Source of the DNA: Denitrobaculum sp965225735
Lineage (GTDB): Bacteria > Pseudomonadota > Alphaproteobacteria > Kiloniellales > Kiloniellaceae
Direction: 5' to 3'
Length of the DNA: 64,000 bases
Assembly: GCA_965225735.1 (NCBI GenBank)
Contig: CBDDBN010000030.1
Coordinates: 1-64,000 of the forward strand
Position numbers and translations under genes: made by a program. Shown here piece by piece: positions 1 to 9,380 of this stretch (the first letter of the stretch is position 1; each line of letters starts with the position of its first letter). The notes under the pieces are model-generated. The model had not been told where the DNA came from. It saw nothing but the letters and a program-made list of their open reading frames with translations, and did no database searches.

Positions 1-5
1 TCGGC
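1..5 (-). tRNA. tRNA-Phe 5' end, cut by the window start
   Basis: The first five bases (TCGGC) are the complement of the 5' end of a tRNA-Phe, followed by the same flank found right of the other tRNA-Phe copies (compare 3380 onward). Only the 5' tip lies inside the window. Confidence 0.6.
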
Positions 6-140
6 TTATTTGTGGTTAATTTTCACGTAGAAATTTCGCTCTTTAAAGAAAACGCAAACACTAACAAAAAAAGGTAACTGAATTTTGGAACCTATTCATA
101 AGAGGTTCTATTGCATTTGACGGTAAATTTTTCAGGCCTA

Positions 141-213
141 GGGGGATTAGCTCAAATGGTAGAGCACACGCTTAGCATGCGCGAGGTAGCAGGATCGACG
201 CCCGCATCCTCCA
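141..213 (+). tRNA. tRNA-Ala(AGC), eukaryotic type, slightly degraded
   Basis: 73 nt with GGGGGAT/ATCCTCC acceptor stem, discriminator A, D arm with A-box sequence and anticodon loop TTAGCAT (AGC). Two substitutions weaken pairing: an A-C mismatch in the anticodon stem (CACGC/GCGCG) and an A-C mismatch in the T stem (GCAGG/CCCGC). A run of T lies about 20 bp downstream. May be a decaying copy. Confidence 0.75.
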
Positions 214-473
214 CGTATTCTTGCGAAAATATTTTTACCTTCACTGACAAAACAATTGCAGCATGAATAGCATGAGCCTAAGTTTTGTAGAATTAACTTC
301 TAGCTTTTGCAACAATAAACACTTTTAATGCATTCGTTCTTCGCTTCCCATTATTTCCCTACAGTTTTGTGTTCGACATCGAGTTGCATACAAAACAACG
401 CTTATATTAAATTTTTTTGTTAGAAATTGAAAACTACTAAGTAAGTAACCGAAATTAAACAACGAAAATTTGC

Positions 474-515
474 CTAGCATGCGCGAGGTAGTGGGATCGA
501 CGCCCGCATCTTCCA
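474..515 (+). pseudogene. 3' half of tRNA-Ala
   Basis: Sequence begins in the anticodon loop (TAGCAT) and continues through the T arm and 3' acceptor strand to discriminator A. The 5' half is missing; the join follows TTTGCC of the normal spacer. It looks like the edge of a partial tandem duplication with its breakpoint at the anticodon. Confidence 0.75.
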
Positions 516-965
516 CGTATTCTTGCGAAAATATTTTTACATTTAGTGACAAAACAATTGCCGCATCAATAGCATGAGGCTAAATTTTGTTTCATTAACT
601 TCTAGTTTTGAACAATAAAGACTTTTATCGAATTCGTTCTTCGCTTCCTATTATTTCCCTACAGTTTTGTTTTCGACATCGAGTTACATACAAAACAACG
701 CCTATATTAAATTTTTTTGTTAGTAATTGAAAAGTACTAGGTAAGTAATCGAAATTAAACAACGAAAATTTGCCATATGGGAGAAAGAAAAACGCGTTGT
801 TGATATGATGTATCATCGTTTGCAACGAAGCAAATCGAATAGTTTTTCAAAATACTAATATAAAAGTGCGTCAGAAGTGTCAGCTTTTTTTGGTCTCTTG
901 ACCAACAAGTTCTTGTAAAAGCTTGAATAAAAAAAATTTTTCATGATGAAAGAAAATGAACATGT

Positions 966-1038
966 CGCCGAAACCCAGGATTGAACCAGGGACATTCAGA
1001 TGTTAAGTCTGACGCTCTCCCAACTGAGCTATTTCGGC
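966..1038 (-). tRNA. tRNA-Phe body with TAA anticodon
   Basis: Acceptor GCCGAAA/TTTCGGC, D arm and T arm are those of the tRNA-Phe copies here, but the anticodon loop reads CTTAACA instead of CTGAAGA, giving anticodon TAA in place of GAA. Discriminator base is G rather than A. The T stem has a compensated wobble. Either a pseudogene or an anticodon-shifted gene that would read UUA. Confidence 0.7.
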
Positions 1039-1173
1039 TGATTTGTGTTTAGTTTTCACGTTGAAATTTTGCCCTTTACAGAAAACGCAAACCCTAACAA
1101 AAAGTGGTAACTGAATTTCGGAACCAATTCATAAGAGGTTGTATTGCATTTGACGGTGAATTTTTCAGGCCTA

Positions 1174-1246
1174 GGGGGATTAGCTCAAATGGTAGAGAGC
1201 GCGCTTAGCATGCGCGAGGTAGCGGCATCGATGCCCGTATCCTCCA
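1174..1246 (+). tRNA. tRNA-Ala(AGC), degraded copy
   Basis: 73 nt with intact acceptor stem and TTAGCAT loop. The D stem (GCTC/GAGA) and T stem (GCGGC/CCCGT) each carry a mismatch, so folding is doubtful. The same T-arm variant occurs in the copy at 2458, showing the two derive from one larger repeat. Confidence 0.65.
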
Positions 1247-1340
1247 CGAAATGTTTCGAAAATTTTTTGACATGTAGTGAAAAAACAAATTAAGCATATA
1301 AAGTATGCGCTAAATATTCTAGAAATAGTTTCCAGAAAAT

Positions 1341-1376
1341 TTCAGTCTGACGCTCCCCCAACTGAGCTATTTCGGC
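1341..1376 (-). pseudogene. 5' half of tRNA-Phe
   Basis: Thirty-six bases equal to the 5' half of tRNA-Phe: acceptor 5' strand, D arm and anticodon 5' stem, ending exactly after the GAA anticodon. The 3' half is absent. An identical half is at 2624-2659. Confidence 0.8.
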
Positions 1377-1502
1377 TGAATTGTTTCAAGCTCAAAATAT
1401 GCCCTGTAAAAAAAGATTTACCATAATCAAATGTAGCAAATTAATTTTCAAACATATTTATCAGACCTTCTATTGCATGTGACGGTTAATTTTTAAGGCC
1501 TT

Positions 1503-1575
1503 GGGGGATTAGCTCAAATGGTAGAGCGCGCGCTTCGCATGCGGGAGGTAGCGGGATCGACGCCCGCATCCTCCA
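1503..1575 (+). tRNA. tRNA-Ala with CGC anticodon
   Basis: Full-length 73-nt tRNA-Ala body with anticodon loop TTCGCAT, so the anticodon is CGC (reads GCG, alanine) instead of AGC. One G-G mismatch in the anticodon stem (CGCGC/GCGGG). T arm GCGGG/CCCGC is intact. T-run downstream at about 1590-1600. Confidence 0.8.
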
Positions 1576-2013
1576 CGTATTCTTGCGAAAATATTTTTAC
1601 CTTCACTGACAAAACATTTGCAGCATGAATAGCATGAGCCTAAGTTTTGTAGCATTAACTTCTAGCTTTTCCAACGATAAAGACTTTTATCGCATTCGTC
1701 CTTCGCTTCCCATTATTTCCCTACAGTTTTGTGTTCGATATCGAGTTGCATACAAAACAACACTTATATTAAATTTTTTTGTTAGAAATTGAAAACTACT
1801 AAGTAACTAATCGAAATTAAACAACGAAAATTTGCCATATGGGACAAAGAAAAACGCATTGTTGATATGATGTATCATCGTTTGCAACAAAGGAAATCGA
1901 ATAGTTTTTCAAAATAATAGTATAAAAGTGCGTCAGAAGTGCTGGTTTTTTTCGCTTTGTTGACCAACAAGTTCTTGTAAAGCCTGAAAAAAAAATTTTT
2001 GCAGGATGAAAGA

Positions 2014-2081
<68 letters not shown>

Positions 2082-2257
2082 TAATTTGTGATTGTTTTAA
2101 TGTATCATCGTTTGCATCGAAGAATATCGAATAGTTTTTCAAAATACTAATATAAAAGTGCGTCAGAAGTGTCGGCTTTTTTTGGTCTCTTGACCAACAA
2201 GTTCTTGTAAAAGCTTGAATAAAAAAAATGTTTCATGATGAAAGAAAATGAACATGT

Positions 2258-2330
<73 letters not shown>

Positions 2331-2457
2331 TGATTTGTGTGTATTTTCACGCTGAAACACAAAACGCAAAACGTACCCTAACAAAATGTGGTAACTGAAT
2401 TTCGGAACAAATTCATAAGAGGTTGTATTGCATTTGACGGTGAATTTTTCAGGCCTA

Positions 2458-2529
2458 CGGGGATTAGCTCAAATGGCAGAGCGCGCGCTTAGCATGCGCG
2501 AGGTACGGCATCGATGCCCGTATCCTCCA
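2458..2529 (+). pseudogene. tRNA-Ala(AGC) pseudogene
   Basis: Only 72 nt: one G is missing after the variable region (AGGTACGGC instead of AGGTAGCGGC), the first acceptor base is C instead of G, and the T stem has mismatches. Anticodon loop TTAGCAT is retained. Confidence 0.75.
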
Positions 2530-2623
2530 CGAAATGTTTCGAAAATTTTTTGACATTTAGTGAAAAAACCAATTCAGCATATAAAGTATGCGCTAAATAT
2601 TCTAGAAATAGTTTCCAGAAAAT

Positions 2624-2659
2624 TTCAGTCTGACGCTCCCCCAACTGAGCTATTTCGGC
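2624..2659 (-). pseudogene. 5' half of tRNA-Phe, second copy
   Basis: Same 36-nt 5' half as at 1341-1376, with the same ATTT boundary directly after the anticodon; part of the duplicated 1.28-kb unit. Confidence 0.8.
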
Positions 2660-2784
2660 TGAATTGTTTCAAGCTCAAATATGCCCTGTAAAAAAAGATT
2701 TACCATAATCAAATGTAGTAAATTAATTTTCAAACATATTTATCAGACTTTGTATTGCATGTGACGGTGAATTTTTAAGGCCAT

Positions 2785-2857
2785 GGGGGATTAGCTCAAA
2801 TGGTTGAGCGCGCGCTTCGCATGCGCGAGGTAGCGGGATCGACGCCCGCATCCTCCA
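2785..2857 (+). tRNA. tRNA-Ala with CGC anticodon, second copy
   Basis: 73 nt, acceptor GGGGGAT/ATCCTCC, anticodon loop TTCGCAT (CGC), anticodon stem CGCGC/GCGCG fully paired, T arm intact. One change in the D loop (GGTT for GGTA). The best-preserved CGC copy. Confidence 0.85.
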
Positions 2858-3306
2858 CGTATTCTTGCGAAAATATTTTTACCTTCACTGACAAAAGAAT
2901 TGCAGCATGAATGGCATGAGCCTAGGTTTTGTGGCATTAACTTCTAGCTTTTGCAACGATAAAGACTTTTATCGCCTTCGTTCTTCGCTTCCCATTATTT
3001 CCCTACAGTTTTGTGTTCGACATCGAGTTGCATACAAAACAACGCTTATATTAAATTTTTTTGTTAGAAATTGAAAACTACTAAGTAAGTAATCGAAATT
3101 AAACAACGAAAATTTGCCATATGGGACAAAGAAAAACGCGTTGTTGATATCATGTATCATCGTTGGCAACGAAGGAAATCGAATAGTTTTTCAAAATTCT
3201 GGTATAAAAGTGCGTCAGAAGTGTTGGTTTTTTTTGCTTGGTTGACCAACAAGTTCTTGTAAAGCCTGAAAAAAAATTTTTGCAGGATGAAGGAAAATGA
3301 ACATGT

Positions 3307-3379
<73 letters not shown>

Positions 3380-3514
3380 TTATTTGTGGTTAATTTTCAC
3401 GTTGAAATTTCGCTCTTTAAAGAAAACGCAAACACTAAGAAAAAGTGGTAACTGAATTTTGGAACCTATTCATAAGAGGTTGTATTGAATTTGACGGTAA
3501 ATTTTTCAGGCCTA

Positions 3515-3587
3515 GGGGGGTTAGCTCAAATGGTAGAGCGCGCGCTTAGCATGCGCGATGTAGTGGGATCGACGCCCGCATCCTCCA
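3515..3587 (+). tRNA. tRNA-Ala(AGC), eukaryotic type
   Basis: 73 nt, anticodon loop TTAGCAT. Position 6 is G (GGGGGGT), giving a wobble pair in the acceptor stem; the T stem GTGGG/CCCGC keeps a wobble pair. Likely foldable. Confidence 0.85.
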
Positions 3588-4027
3588 CGTATTCTTGCGA
3601 AAATGTTTTTACCTTCACTGACAAAACAATTGCAGCATCAATAGGATGAGGTTAAATTTGTTTTCATTAACTTCTAGTTTTGCAACGATAAAGACTTTTA
3701 TCGCATTCGTTCTTAGCTTCCCATCATTTCCCTACAGTCTTGTGTTCGACATCGACTTGCATACAAAACATATTAAATTTTTTTGATAGAAATATAAAAC
3801 TACTAAGTAAGTAATGGAAATTAAACAACGAAAATTTGCCATATGGGACAAAGAAAAACGCGTTGTTGATATCATGTATCATCGTTGGCAACGAAGAAAT
3901 CGAATAGTTTTTAAAAATACTGGTATAAAAGTGCGTCAGAAGTGCTTGTTTTTTTCGCTTTGTTGACCAACAAGTTCTTGTAAAGCCTGAAAAAAAATTT
4001 TTGCAGGATGAAGGAAAATGAACATGT

Positions 4028-4100
4028 TGCCGAAACCCGGGATTGAACCAGGGACATTTAGATCTTCAGTCTTACGCTCTCCCAACTGAGCTATTTCGGC
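4028..4100 (-). tRNA. tRNA-Phe(GAA), eukaryotic type
   Basis: Complete 73-nt copy with GAA anticodon and discriminator A, 721 bp from the copy at 3307. One substitution in each strand of the anticodon stem relative to its neighbour (TAAGA/TCTAA) keeps pairing. Confidence 0.9.
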
Positions 4101-4235
4101 TTATTTGTGGTTAATTTTCACGTTGAAATTGCGCCCTTTACAGAAAACGCAAACACTAAGAAAAAGTGGTAACTGAATTTTGGAACCTATTCATAAGAGG
4201 TTGTATTGAATTTGACAGTGAATTTTTCAGGGCTA

Positions 4236-4308
4236 GGGGGATTAGCTCAAATGGTAGAGCGCGCGTTTAGCATGCGCGAGGTAGCGGGATCGACGCCCGC
4301 ATCCTCCA
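4236..4308 (+). tRNA. tRNA-Ala(AGC), eukaryotic type
   Basis: Complete 73-nt copy: GGGGGAT/ATCCTCC acceptor, AGC anticodon, T arm GCGGG/CCCGC. The anticodon stem has one G-T wobble (CGCGT/GCGCG). TTTTT follows about 20 bp downstream. Confidence 0.9.
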
Positions 4309-4665
4309 CGTATTCTTGCGAAAATATTTTTACCTTCACTGAAAAAACAATTGCAGCATGAATAGCATGAGCATAAGTTTTGTAGCATTAACTTATAGCT
4401 TTTGCAACGATAAAGACTTTTATCGCATTCGTTCTTAGCTTCCCATCATTTCCCTACAGTCTTGTGTTCGACATCGAGTTGCATGCAAAACATCGCTTAT
4501 ATTAAATTTTTTTGTTAGAAATTGAAAACTACTAAGTAAGTAATCGAAATTAAACAACGAAAATTTGCCATATGTGACAAAGAAAAACGCGTTGTTGATA
4601 TCATGTATCAACGTTGGCAACGAAGGAAATCGAATAGTTTTTAAAAATACTAGTATAAAAGTGCG

Positions 4666-5832
4666 TCAGAAGTGCTGGTTTTTTTCGCTTTGTTGACCAA
4701 CAAGTTCTGGTAAAGCCTGAAAAAAAATTTTTGCAGGGTGAAGGAAAATGAACATGTTGCCGAAAGCCACGCCGACGTGCAGACAATCGTGCATCCGGAT
4801 GATACCGACGGGAAATCCGTCCTCTAGAACGAAGAGGCTGGTGATCTTGTTGTCGTTCATTACGCCAAGGGCTTCCGCCGCCAGGGCCTGTGGCCGGATC
4901 GACTTGGGCTCGGGCGTCATGACATCGCCCACCTTCCACTGCAGCAACCCCGGGTCCATATGGCGACGCAGATCGCCGTCGGTAACGATGCCGATCAGCT
5001 TCTCGGTTCCATCGGTGACGCCGACACAGCCGAAGCCACCGCCGGTCATGCTCAGAATCGCATCGGCAACCGTCGTATCCGGGTCGCAGAGCGGCAATTC
5101 GTCACGGCCGCGCATGACCTCGGAAACCCGCATCAACTTGCTGCCCAGGGCACCGCCGGGATGAAAGACATGAAAATCCTGCGCGGAGAAACCCTTGCTC
5201 TCCAGGAGCGAGACCGCGAGCGCATCGCCCAAAGCCAGAGCCATCGTGGTCGAGGTCGTTGGCGCGGAGGTAATTGCGCAGGCCTCCGGTGCCTGCGGCA
5301 GGATCAACGCAACATCGGCCGCGTCCGCCAGAGAGGATCGCGTCCTGCTGGTCATCGCGATCAGAGGAATAGCATAGCGCCGCGTGTAAGCGACAATGTC
5401 GGTCAGTTCAGTGGTGTTGCCGGAGTTGGAAAGCGCCAGCACCGCATCGTCGCGCGCGATCATGCCCAGATCGCCGTGACTGGCTTCACCCGGATGTACA
5501 AACTGCGCAGGCGTTCCCGTCGACGCCAGGGTCGCGGCAATCTTTCGCGCGATATGGCCGCTTTTACCCATCCCGGTGATAATTGCCCGGCCCTTGAGCG
5601 ATGCGAGAATCTCCAGCGCCCGCAAGAAGCTTTGATCCAGGCCTTCGGCAAGTTCCTGAAGCCCCTGGATCTCCCGCTGCAAGACACGGCGGCCAAACTC
5701 CAGGCCTCGGCTGATGTCAACTTCGGGCAGTGTCTCTTCCTCCGGCAAATGACTGCTGCTGGGGGTCGGGTTAGAAGAGCTGTTTTGAAGGGGATCCGTG
5801 AGCGGTACGGGGTCGGCTGCTTGCGGCTTCAT
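4666..5832 (-). CDS. kpsF: KpsF/GutQ family arabinose-5-phosphate isomerase, stop codon lost at the junction
   Basis: Interconverts D-ribulose 5-phosphate and D-arabinose 5-phosphate, the first step towards Kdo for lipopolysaccharide. A SIS sugar-isomerase domain lies at about residues 60-200 (ITGMGKSGH, ALSNSGNT, HPGGALG) followed by two CBS domains ending in RMHDCLHVGVA. Family members end at this point. Here the stop codon is missing and the frame runs about 33 residues into the eukaryotic array (FGNMFIFLHP onward), so the native gene is about 354 residues, ending near 4765. The Ser/Pro-rich first 30 residues are unusual. In alphaproteobacteria this gene usually follows rnd and precedes lptC-lptA; those genes would lie beyond the junction and are absent. 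A G-rich ribosome site precedes the ATG. Confidence 0.9.
   Translation of the reverse strand: MKPQAADPVPLTDPLQNSSSNPTPSSSHLPEEETLPEVDISRGLEFGRRVLQREIQGLQELAEGLDQSFLRALEILASLKGRAIITGMGKSGHIARKIAATLASTGTPAQFVHPGEASHGDLGMIARDDAVLALSNSGNTTELTDIVAYTRRYAIPLIAMTSRTRSSLADAADVALILPQAPEACAITSAPTTSTTMALALGDALAVSLLESKGFSAQDFHVFHPGGALGSKLMRVSEVMRGRDELPLCDPDTTVADAILSMTGGGFGCVGVTDGTEKLIGIVTDGDLRRHMDPGLLQWKVGDVMTPEPKSIRPQALAAEALGVMNDNKITSLFVLEDGFPVGIIRMHDCLHVGVAFGNMFIFLHPAKIFFQALPELVGQQSEKNQHF
4757..4766. other. Junction between eukaryotic array and bacterial chromosome
   Basis: Up to 4765 the sequence follows the tRNA-Phe 3' flank and first acceptor bases (compare 4027-4036: TTGCCGAAAC); from 4766 it follows bacterial kpsF. 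The shared stretch TTGCCGAAA allows joining by microhomology. The junction falls on the last expected codon of kpsF. Confidence 0.85.
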
Positions 5833-6041
5833 GCCACACCCCCCGGTTTGGATTTCGTCTCAATCATGCACACCCTTGCCTATCGGCTTCCCTGCCTAAG
5901 CAATCTACTGCCAAGCGACCACTCCAGGCCGGCACCAAAAACACCAGCCGCCTCCTCGCCATAAAACCAAGTCAACAACCGCAAACTACACCACTTCCGG
6001 GCAGATTTACACGTCCAATGGCACTGCCAGCCTCGTTCAGA

Positions 6042-6662
6042 TCAATGGGCGAATATATCGACCTCATCCCAACCCGCCAGATCCAAGCCGGACCGGGTCG
6101 GCAAGAACGCGAAACAACTCTTCGCCAAATCACTGCGGCCTTCCCGGGCAAGCATCTCATCCAGACGCGCCCGGATCTCGTGCAGATAGAGCACATCCGA
6201 AGCCGCATACTTCAGTTGTTCCTGCGTTAAGTCAGCCGCACCCCAGTCCGATGACTGCTGCTGTTTCGACAGTTCCTTGCCGAGCAACTCCCGGCAGAGG
6301 TCCTTCAAACCGTGCCGATCGGTGAAGGTGCGGGTCAGCTTGGACGCGATCTTGGTACAGTAGACCGGACTGCAGTCGACCTGCAGATAGTGTTTCAAAG
6401 CCGCAAGGTCAAACCGGGCAAAGTGAAACAACTTTGTGACCGCGGGATCGGTCAGTAGCGCCTTTAGGTTCGGCGCGTCGAAAACGCCGCCGCGGAACTG
6501 CACCAGATGACAAACACCGTCGCCAGCCGAAAGCTGCACCAGACACAGACGATCTCTTAAAGGGTTCAGGCCCATGGTCTCCGTGTCGATGGCGACCGAA
6601 GCGCCAAACGTCAGGCCATCGGGAAGATCGCCCTGATGCAGATGAATTTCTGGTGTGCTCAC
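6042..6662 (-). CDS. rnd: Ribonuclease D-like 3'-5' exonuclease
   Basis: 3'-5' exoribonuclease of the DEDDy superfamily, in alphaproteobacteria a short (about 205 residues) form without HRDC domains, acting in tRNA 3' maturation and RNA turnover. Exo I motif IDTETMGL, Exo II FHFARFDLAAL and Exo III YAASDVLYL carry the acidic residues and the tyrosine. The longer frame starting at 6770 adds 36 residues that do not resemble the family; the GTG at 6662, preceded by AAAGG and giving 206 residues beginning VSTPEIHLHQGD, fits better. It is followed by kpsF 209 bp away on the same strand, an arrangement common in this class. The catalytic assignment is firm; exact substrates are inferred from the family. 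Confidence 0.88.
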   Translation of the reverse strand: MSTPEIHLHQGDLPDGLTFGASVAIDTETMGLNPLRDRLCLVQLSAGDGVCHLVQFRGGVFDAPNLKALLTDPAVTKLFHFARFDLAALKHYLQVDCSPVYCTKIASKLTRTFTDRHGLKDLCRELLGKELSKQQQSSDWGAADLTQEQLKYAASDVLYLHEIRARLDEMLAREGRSDLAKSCFAFLPTRSGLDLAGWDEVDIFAH

Positions 6663-6898
6663 TTGGCTGAACCTTTGTAACAGCAAGATTTCGGACTTAC
6701 GCGCCCTAACGAGAAAAGTCGGCGGTATTCTCTGGACACCGGGTTGTCTGTCAAGACGTACCACGCTCAAGAGCCCAGAGAGTGACTTTTGCGCAGCTAT
6801 ACCCTTTAACCGCCGCAGGGGCTATGATTTCCTGAGGTCCGACCTAGATCGTGGACTCGCAGGCAATTGCGGCAAGGACTGGAAGACACGGGGAAATT

Positions 6899-7849
6899 AT
6901 GGCTCAGCGCAAAGTCACCATATTCGGCGGATCGGGATTTCTGGGACGGCATCTTGTCACGCGCCTCGCGCGATCCGGCTGGTCGATCCTGTTGGCCGAA
7001 CGCCATCCCTCGCGCGCTCACTATCTGCAGCCACTGGGCGATGTCGGGCAGATCTCCGCCGTCGCGGCCCGCGTCCAGGACGAAGCCCGCGTTGCCCAGG
7101 TGGTCGAGGGTGCGGATGCGGTCGTCAATCTGACCGGCATTCTTTATGAGTCCGGTCGCCAGAAGTTCGAAGGCGTTCATCACACCGGAGCCGCCAATAT
7201 CGCGAAAGCCGCCGCCAACGCCGGCGCACAGCGCCTCGTCCAGGTTTCGGCGATCGGCGCAGACGCAAACGCCACAGCCAAATATGCCCGCTCCAAAGGC
7301 CTGGGAGAGGAAGCGGTTCGCCAAGCCTTCCCCGAGGCCACGATCCTGCGACCGAGCATCGTCATCGGCCCGGAAGACGGATTTTTCAATCGCTTTGCGG
7401 AAATGACGCGGCTTTCACCCTTCCTGCCACTGGTCGGTGGAGGTCTGACCAAGTTCCAGCCGGTCTACGTAGGCGACGTGGCCCAGGCGATCCAGATGGG
7501 CCTGGAGAGCAATGCGCTGGCTGGCGAGACTTACGAACTCGGTGGCCCCAAGGTCTATAGCTTCAAGGCGCTGCTCGAACTGATGCTCACACAGATCGGC
7601 AAACGCCGGGCGCTTCTTCCCCTGCCCTTTGCTGTCGCCAGTCTTCAGGCGACCTTCCTGGAACTGCTGCCCGTTCCGCCACTGACGCGCGATCAGGTCC
7701 GTATGCTCCGCAGCGACAATGTCGTGAACGAAGGCGCTAAGGGTTTCGCTGAACTCGGAATCGCACCCTGCGCCGTCGAGGCCATCATTCCGACCTACCT
7801 GGACAAGTACCGGGCGGGCGGGCGCTTCAATATGCGAGGCGGGCGCTGA
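6899..7849 (+). CDS. Complex I NDUFA9 subunit family protein (atypical SDR)
   Basis: NAD(P)-binding Rossmann protein related to the mitochondrial complex I accessory subunit NDUFA9; in alphaproteobacteria a conserved stand-alone protein of about 315-330 residues, role uncertain (complex I accessory or quinone-related oxidoreductase). The N terminus has the nucleotide motif TIFGGSGFLGRHL, then VVNLTGILYE and a degenerate active site (YARSKGLGEE). The start at 6899 (MAQRKVTIF), after GGGGAAATT, is preferred over 6851, which adds 16 atypical residues; this gives 316 residues. It is convergent with uppP, 21 bp away. The upstream gene rnd is divergent, leaving about 235 bp for promoters, including TATGAT at 6823. 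Confidence 0.87.
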   Translation: MAQRKVTIFGGSGFLGRHLVTRLARSGWSILLAERHPSRAHYLQPLGDVGQISAVAARVQDEARVAQVVEGADAVVNLTGILYESGRQKFEGVHHTGAANIAKAAANAGAQRLVQVSAIGADANATAKYARSKGLGEEAVRQAFPEATILRPSIVIGPEDGFFNRFAEMTRLSPFLPLVGGGLTKFQPVYVGDVAQAIQMGLESNALAGETYELGGPKVYSFKALLELMLTQIGKRRALLPLPFAVASLQATFLELLPVPPLTRDQVRMLRSDNVVNEGAKGFAELGIAPCAVEAIIPTYLDKYRAGGRFNMRGGR

Positions 7850-7870
7850 GGCCAATCGAGGCCCAGGCGG

Positions 7871-8692
7871 TCAGGCGATCCAGTAAAGGAGCGCCGCACC
7901 GAGCAACAGCCGGTAAACGACGAAGGGCGCGAAGCCAGCATACTGCAGCCATCGGATCATCAAGGCGATGGTCGCGTAGGCCACGATGAAAGAGATGCCT
8001 GCGGCCAGCGCCACTTCAGCACCGAATTGCAGGTCAGGGGCCTCATAGAACTTCCTGGCCAGCAACAGCCCCGGCCCGGCAATGGCGGGGATCGCCATGA
8101 GCAGCGAGAAGCGCGCAGCCTCTGTCCGCTCAAAGCCAAGCAGGCGCGCAGCCGACATGGTAATGCCAGAACGGCTGGTTCCCGGGATCAGGGCCAGCAC
8201 CTGACAGCAACCAATCAGCAAGGCCGCCCAGATGCTCATGTGTTCGATCCGCCGCAAGGTCATACCGATGCGGTCCGTCACATAGAGCACCAGTGCGAAA
8301 ATGATGGTGGTCCAGGCCACCACCTCGACATTGTGTAGTTGGTCCGCGATCTGATCGAAAAAGAAGTAACCAACCAACGCCAGCGGGACGCTGGCAACAA
8401 CCACCAGGAAAATCAGCCTAGCGCCTGGCGTAATGCGACCGCCCAGCAGCGCAAAGAGGCCGCCGGCCATCGCGCCTAGATCGCGATAGTAGTAAAGACA
8501 GACCGCCAGCAGGGTGCCCAGGTGCACCGCAATATCGAGCAGCAGGCGCGACTGCTCGCTCTCTTGCGGGACCTCGAGGCCGGCGTAGTCGACCCCTTCC
8601 CAAACCAGCACCAGATGCCCCGAGGAACTGACCGGCAGAAATTCCGTGAGTCCCTGCACGATGGCCAGGACAAAAACATGAAGAAGCGCCAA
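7871..8692 (-). CDS. uppP: Undecaprenyl-diphosphate phosphatase
   Basis: Integral membrane enzyme that dephosphorylates undecaprenyl pyrophosphate to recycle the lipid carrier for peptidoglycan and other envelope polymers; also called BacA for its link to bacitracin resistance. The family motifs are present: QGLTEFLPVSSSGH at residues 13-26 and PGTSRSG at 170-176, on a 273-residue chain with about seven or eight hydrophobic segments, the usual size. The minus-strand gene is convergent with the NDUFA9-like gene. The upstream side opens onto a 0.69-kb non-coding stretch shared with the divergent gltD, so promoters for both may lie there. Confidence 0.95.
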   Translation of the reverse strand: MALLHVFVLAIVQGLTEFLPVSSSGHLVLVWEGVDYAGLEVPQESEQSRLLLDIAVHLGTLLAVCLYYYRDLGAMAGGLFALLGGRITPGARLIFLVVVASVPLALVGYFFFDQIADQLHNVEVVAWTTIIFALVLYVTDRIGMTLRRIEHMSIWAALLIGCCQVLALIPGTSRSGITMSAARLLGFERTEAARFSLLMAIPAIAGPGLLLARKFYEAPDLQFGAEVALAAGISFIVAYATIALMIRWLQYAGFAPFVVYRLLLGAALLYWIA

Positions 8693-9380
8693 GGCGGTTC
8701 CCTCTTACTCTACTTCCAAATCGCCCGTGTTCAGACGCGAATCCGCGTCGATGGCACTTCAGACTCCGCGAAGGTAAACAATTAAGGTTAACAAAAACAA
8801 ACAGACTCGAGCGTTTAGCTGAAAGGGCCAGAAACCTCCGTCCCCGCCTCAGCATCCAGATGGCTGAATAGATTTTCGGGCAGATCACACGCTGGAGGGC
8901 TTATAACACTCGACTTTGACGCCCGCCCAGAATCAAAATAGTCCCATTATGGTACTAATTTTCTCATTAAATACGATCGATATGAACTCGAAATTGTAAG
9001 GCTTCATAGCTTTTGTTGCATATAGGTCAGTATTTATGACATAAATAGCAAATTCCTGTCGCCACGGAGGGTGAGATCGGTTATAGCTCATGGAAATTAA
9101 CCTTGGGCTCTAGCAGACAACACTGCGCGGGCGTCAGGTGGCTCAAACCGCGCTGCCGGAAAATCCGGACAGACCGCAGGACGAAAAAGAGCCAAAGAGG
9201 TGAGGGATCCGGGCAAGAGTGTGATTTCCCGGGTGGTCAAAAAACCAGGAGTTGGCAACTGCCGGCGGAAGAAAAGACCTCCGGCAACGTATTCCTGCCT
9301 GCAAGCCAGGGGTTCAAGAACCTGTGTCGGGCCGGATACAGAGCCGGATTACAGAGAGACGTCAGGAGTGAGGTCGGAGA
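8693..9380. other. Long intergenic region between uppP and gltD
   Basis: 688 bp without a convincing gene. Positions 8940-9060 are distinctly AT-rich and are the likely promoter region; TTGACG at 8916 is a possible -35 element but no good -10 follows at the right distance. The right half (9100-9380) is GC-rich with short frames that match nothing I recognise; it would form a long gltD leader. No riboswitch, tRNA or sigma-54 site could be identified. Confidence 0.5.

Noticed and set aside
4960..5964. 334-codon + strand frame over kpsF
   Set aside because: Antisense shadow of the SIS/CBS domain protein.
6662..6770. Upstream extension of rnd
   Set aside because: The 36 extra residues do not resemble RNase D, while GTG 6662 has a ribosome site.
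8740..8775. Sigma-54 promoter for glutamate synthase (TGGCAC near 8754)
   Set aside because: The -12 GC element is not at the required distance.
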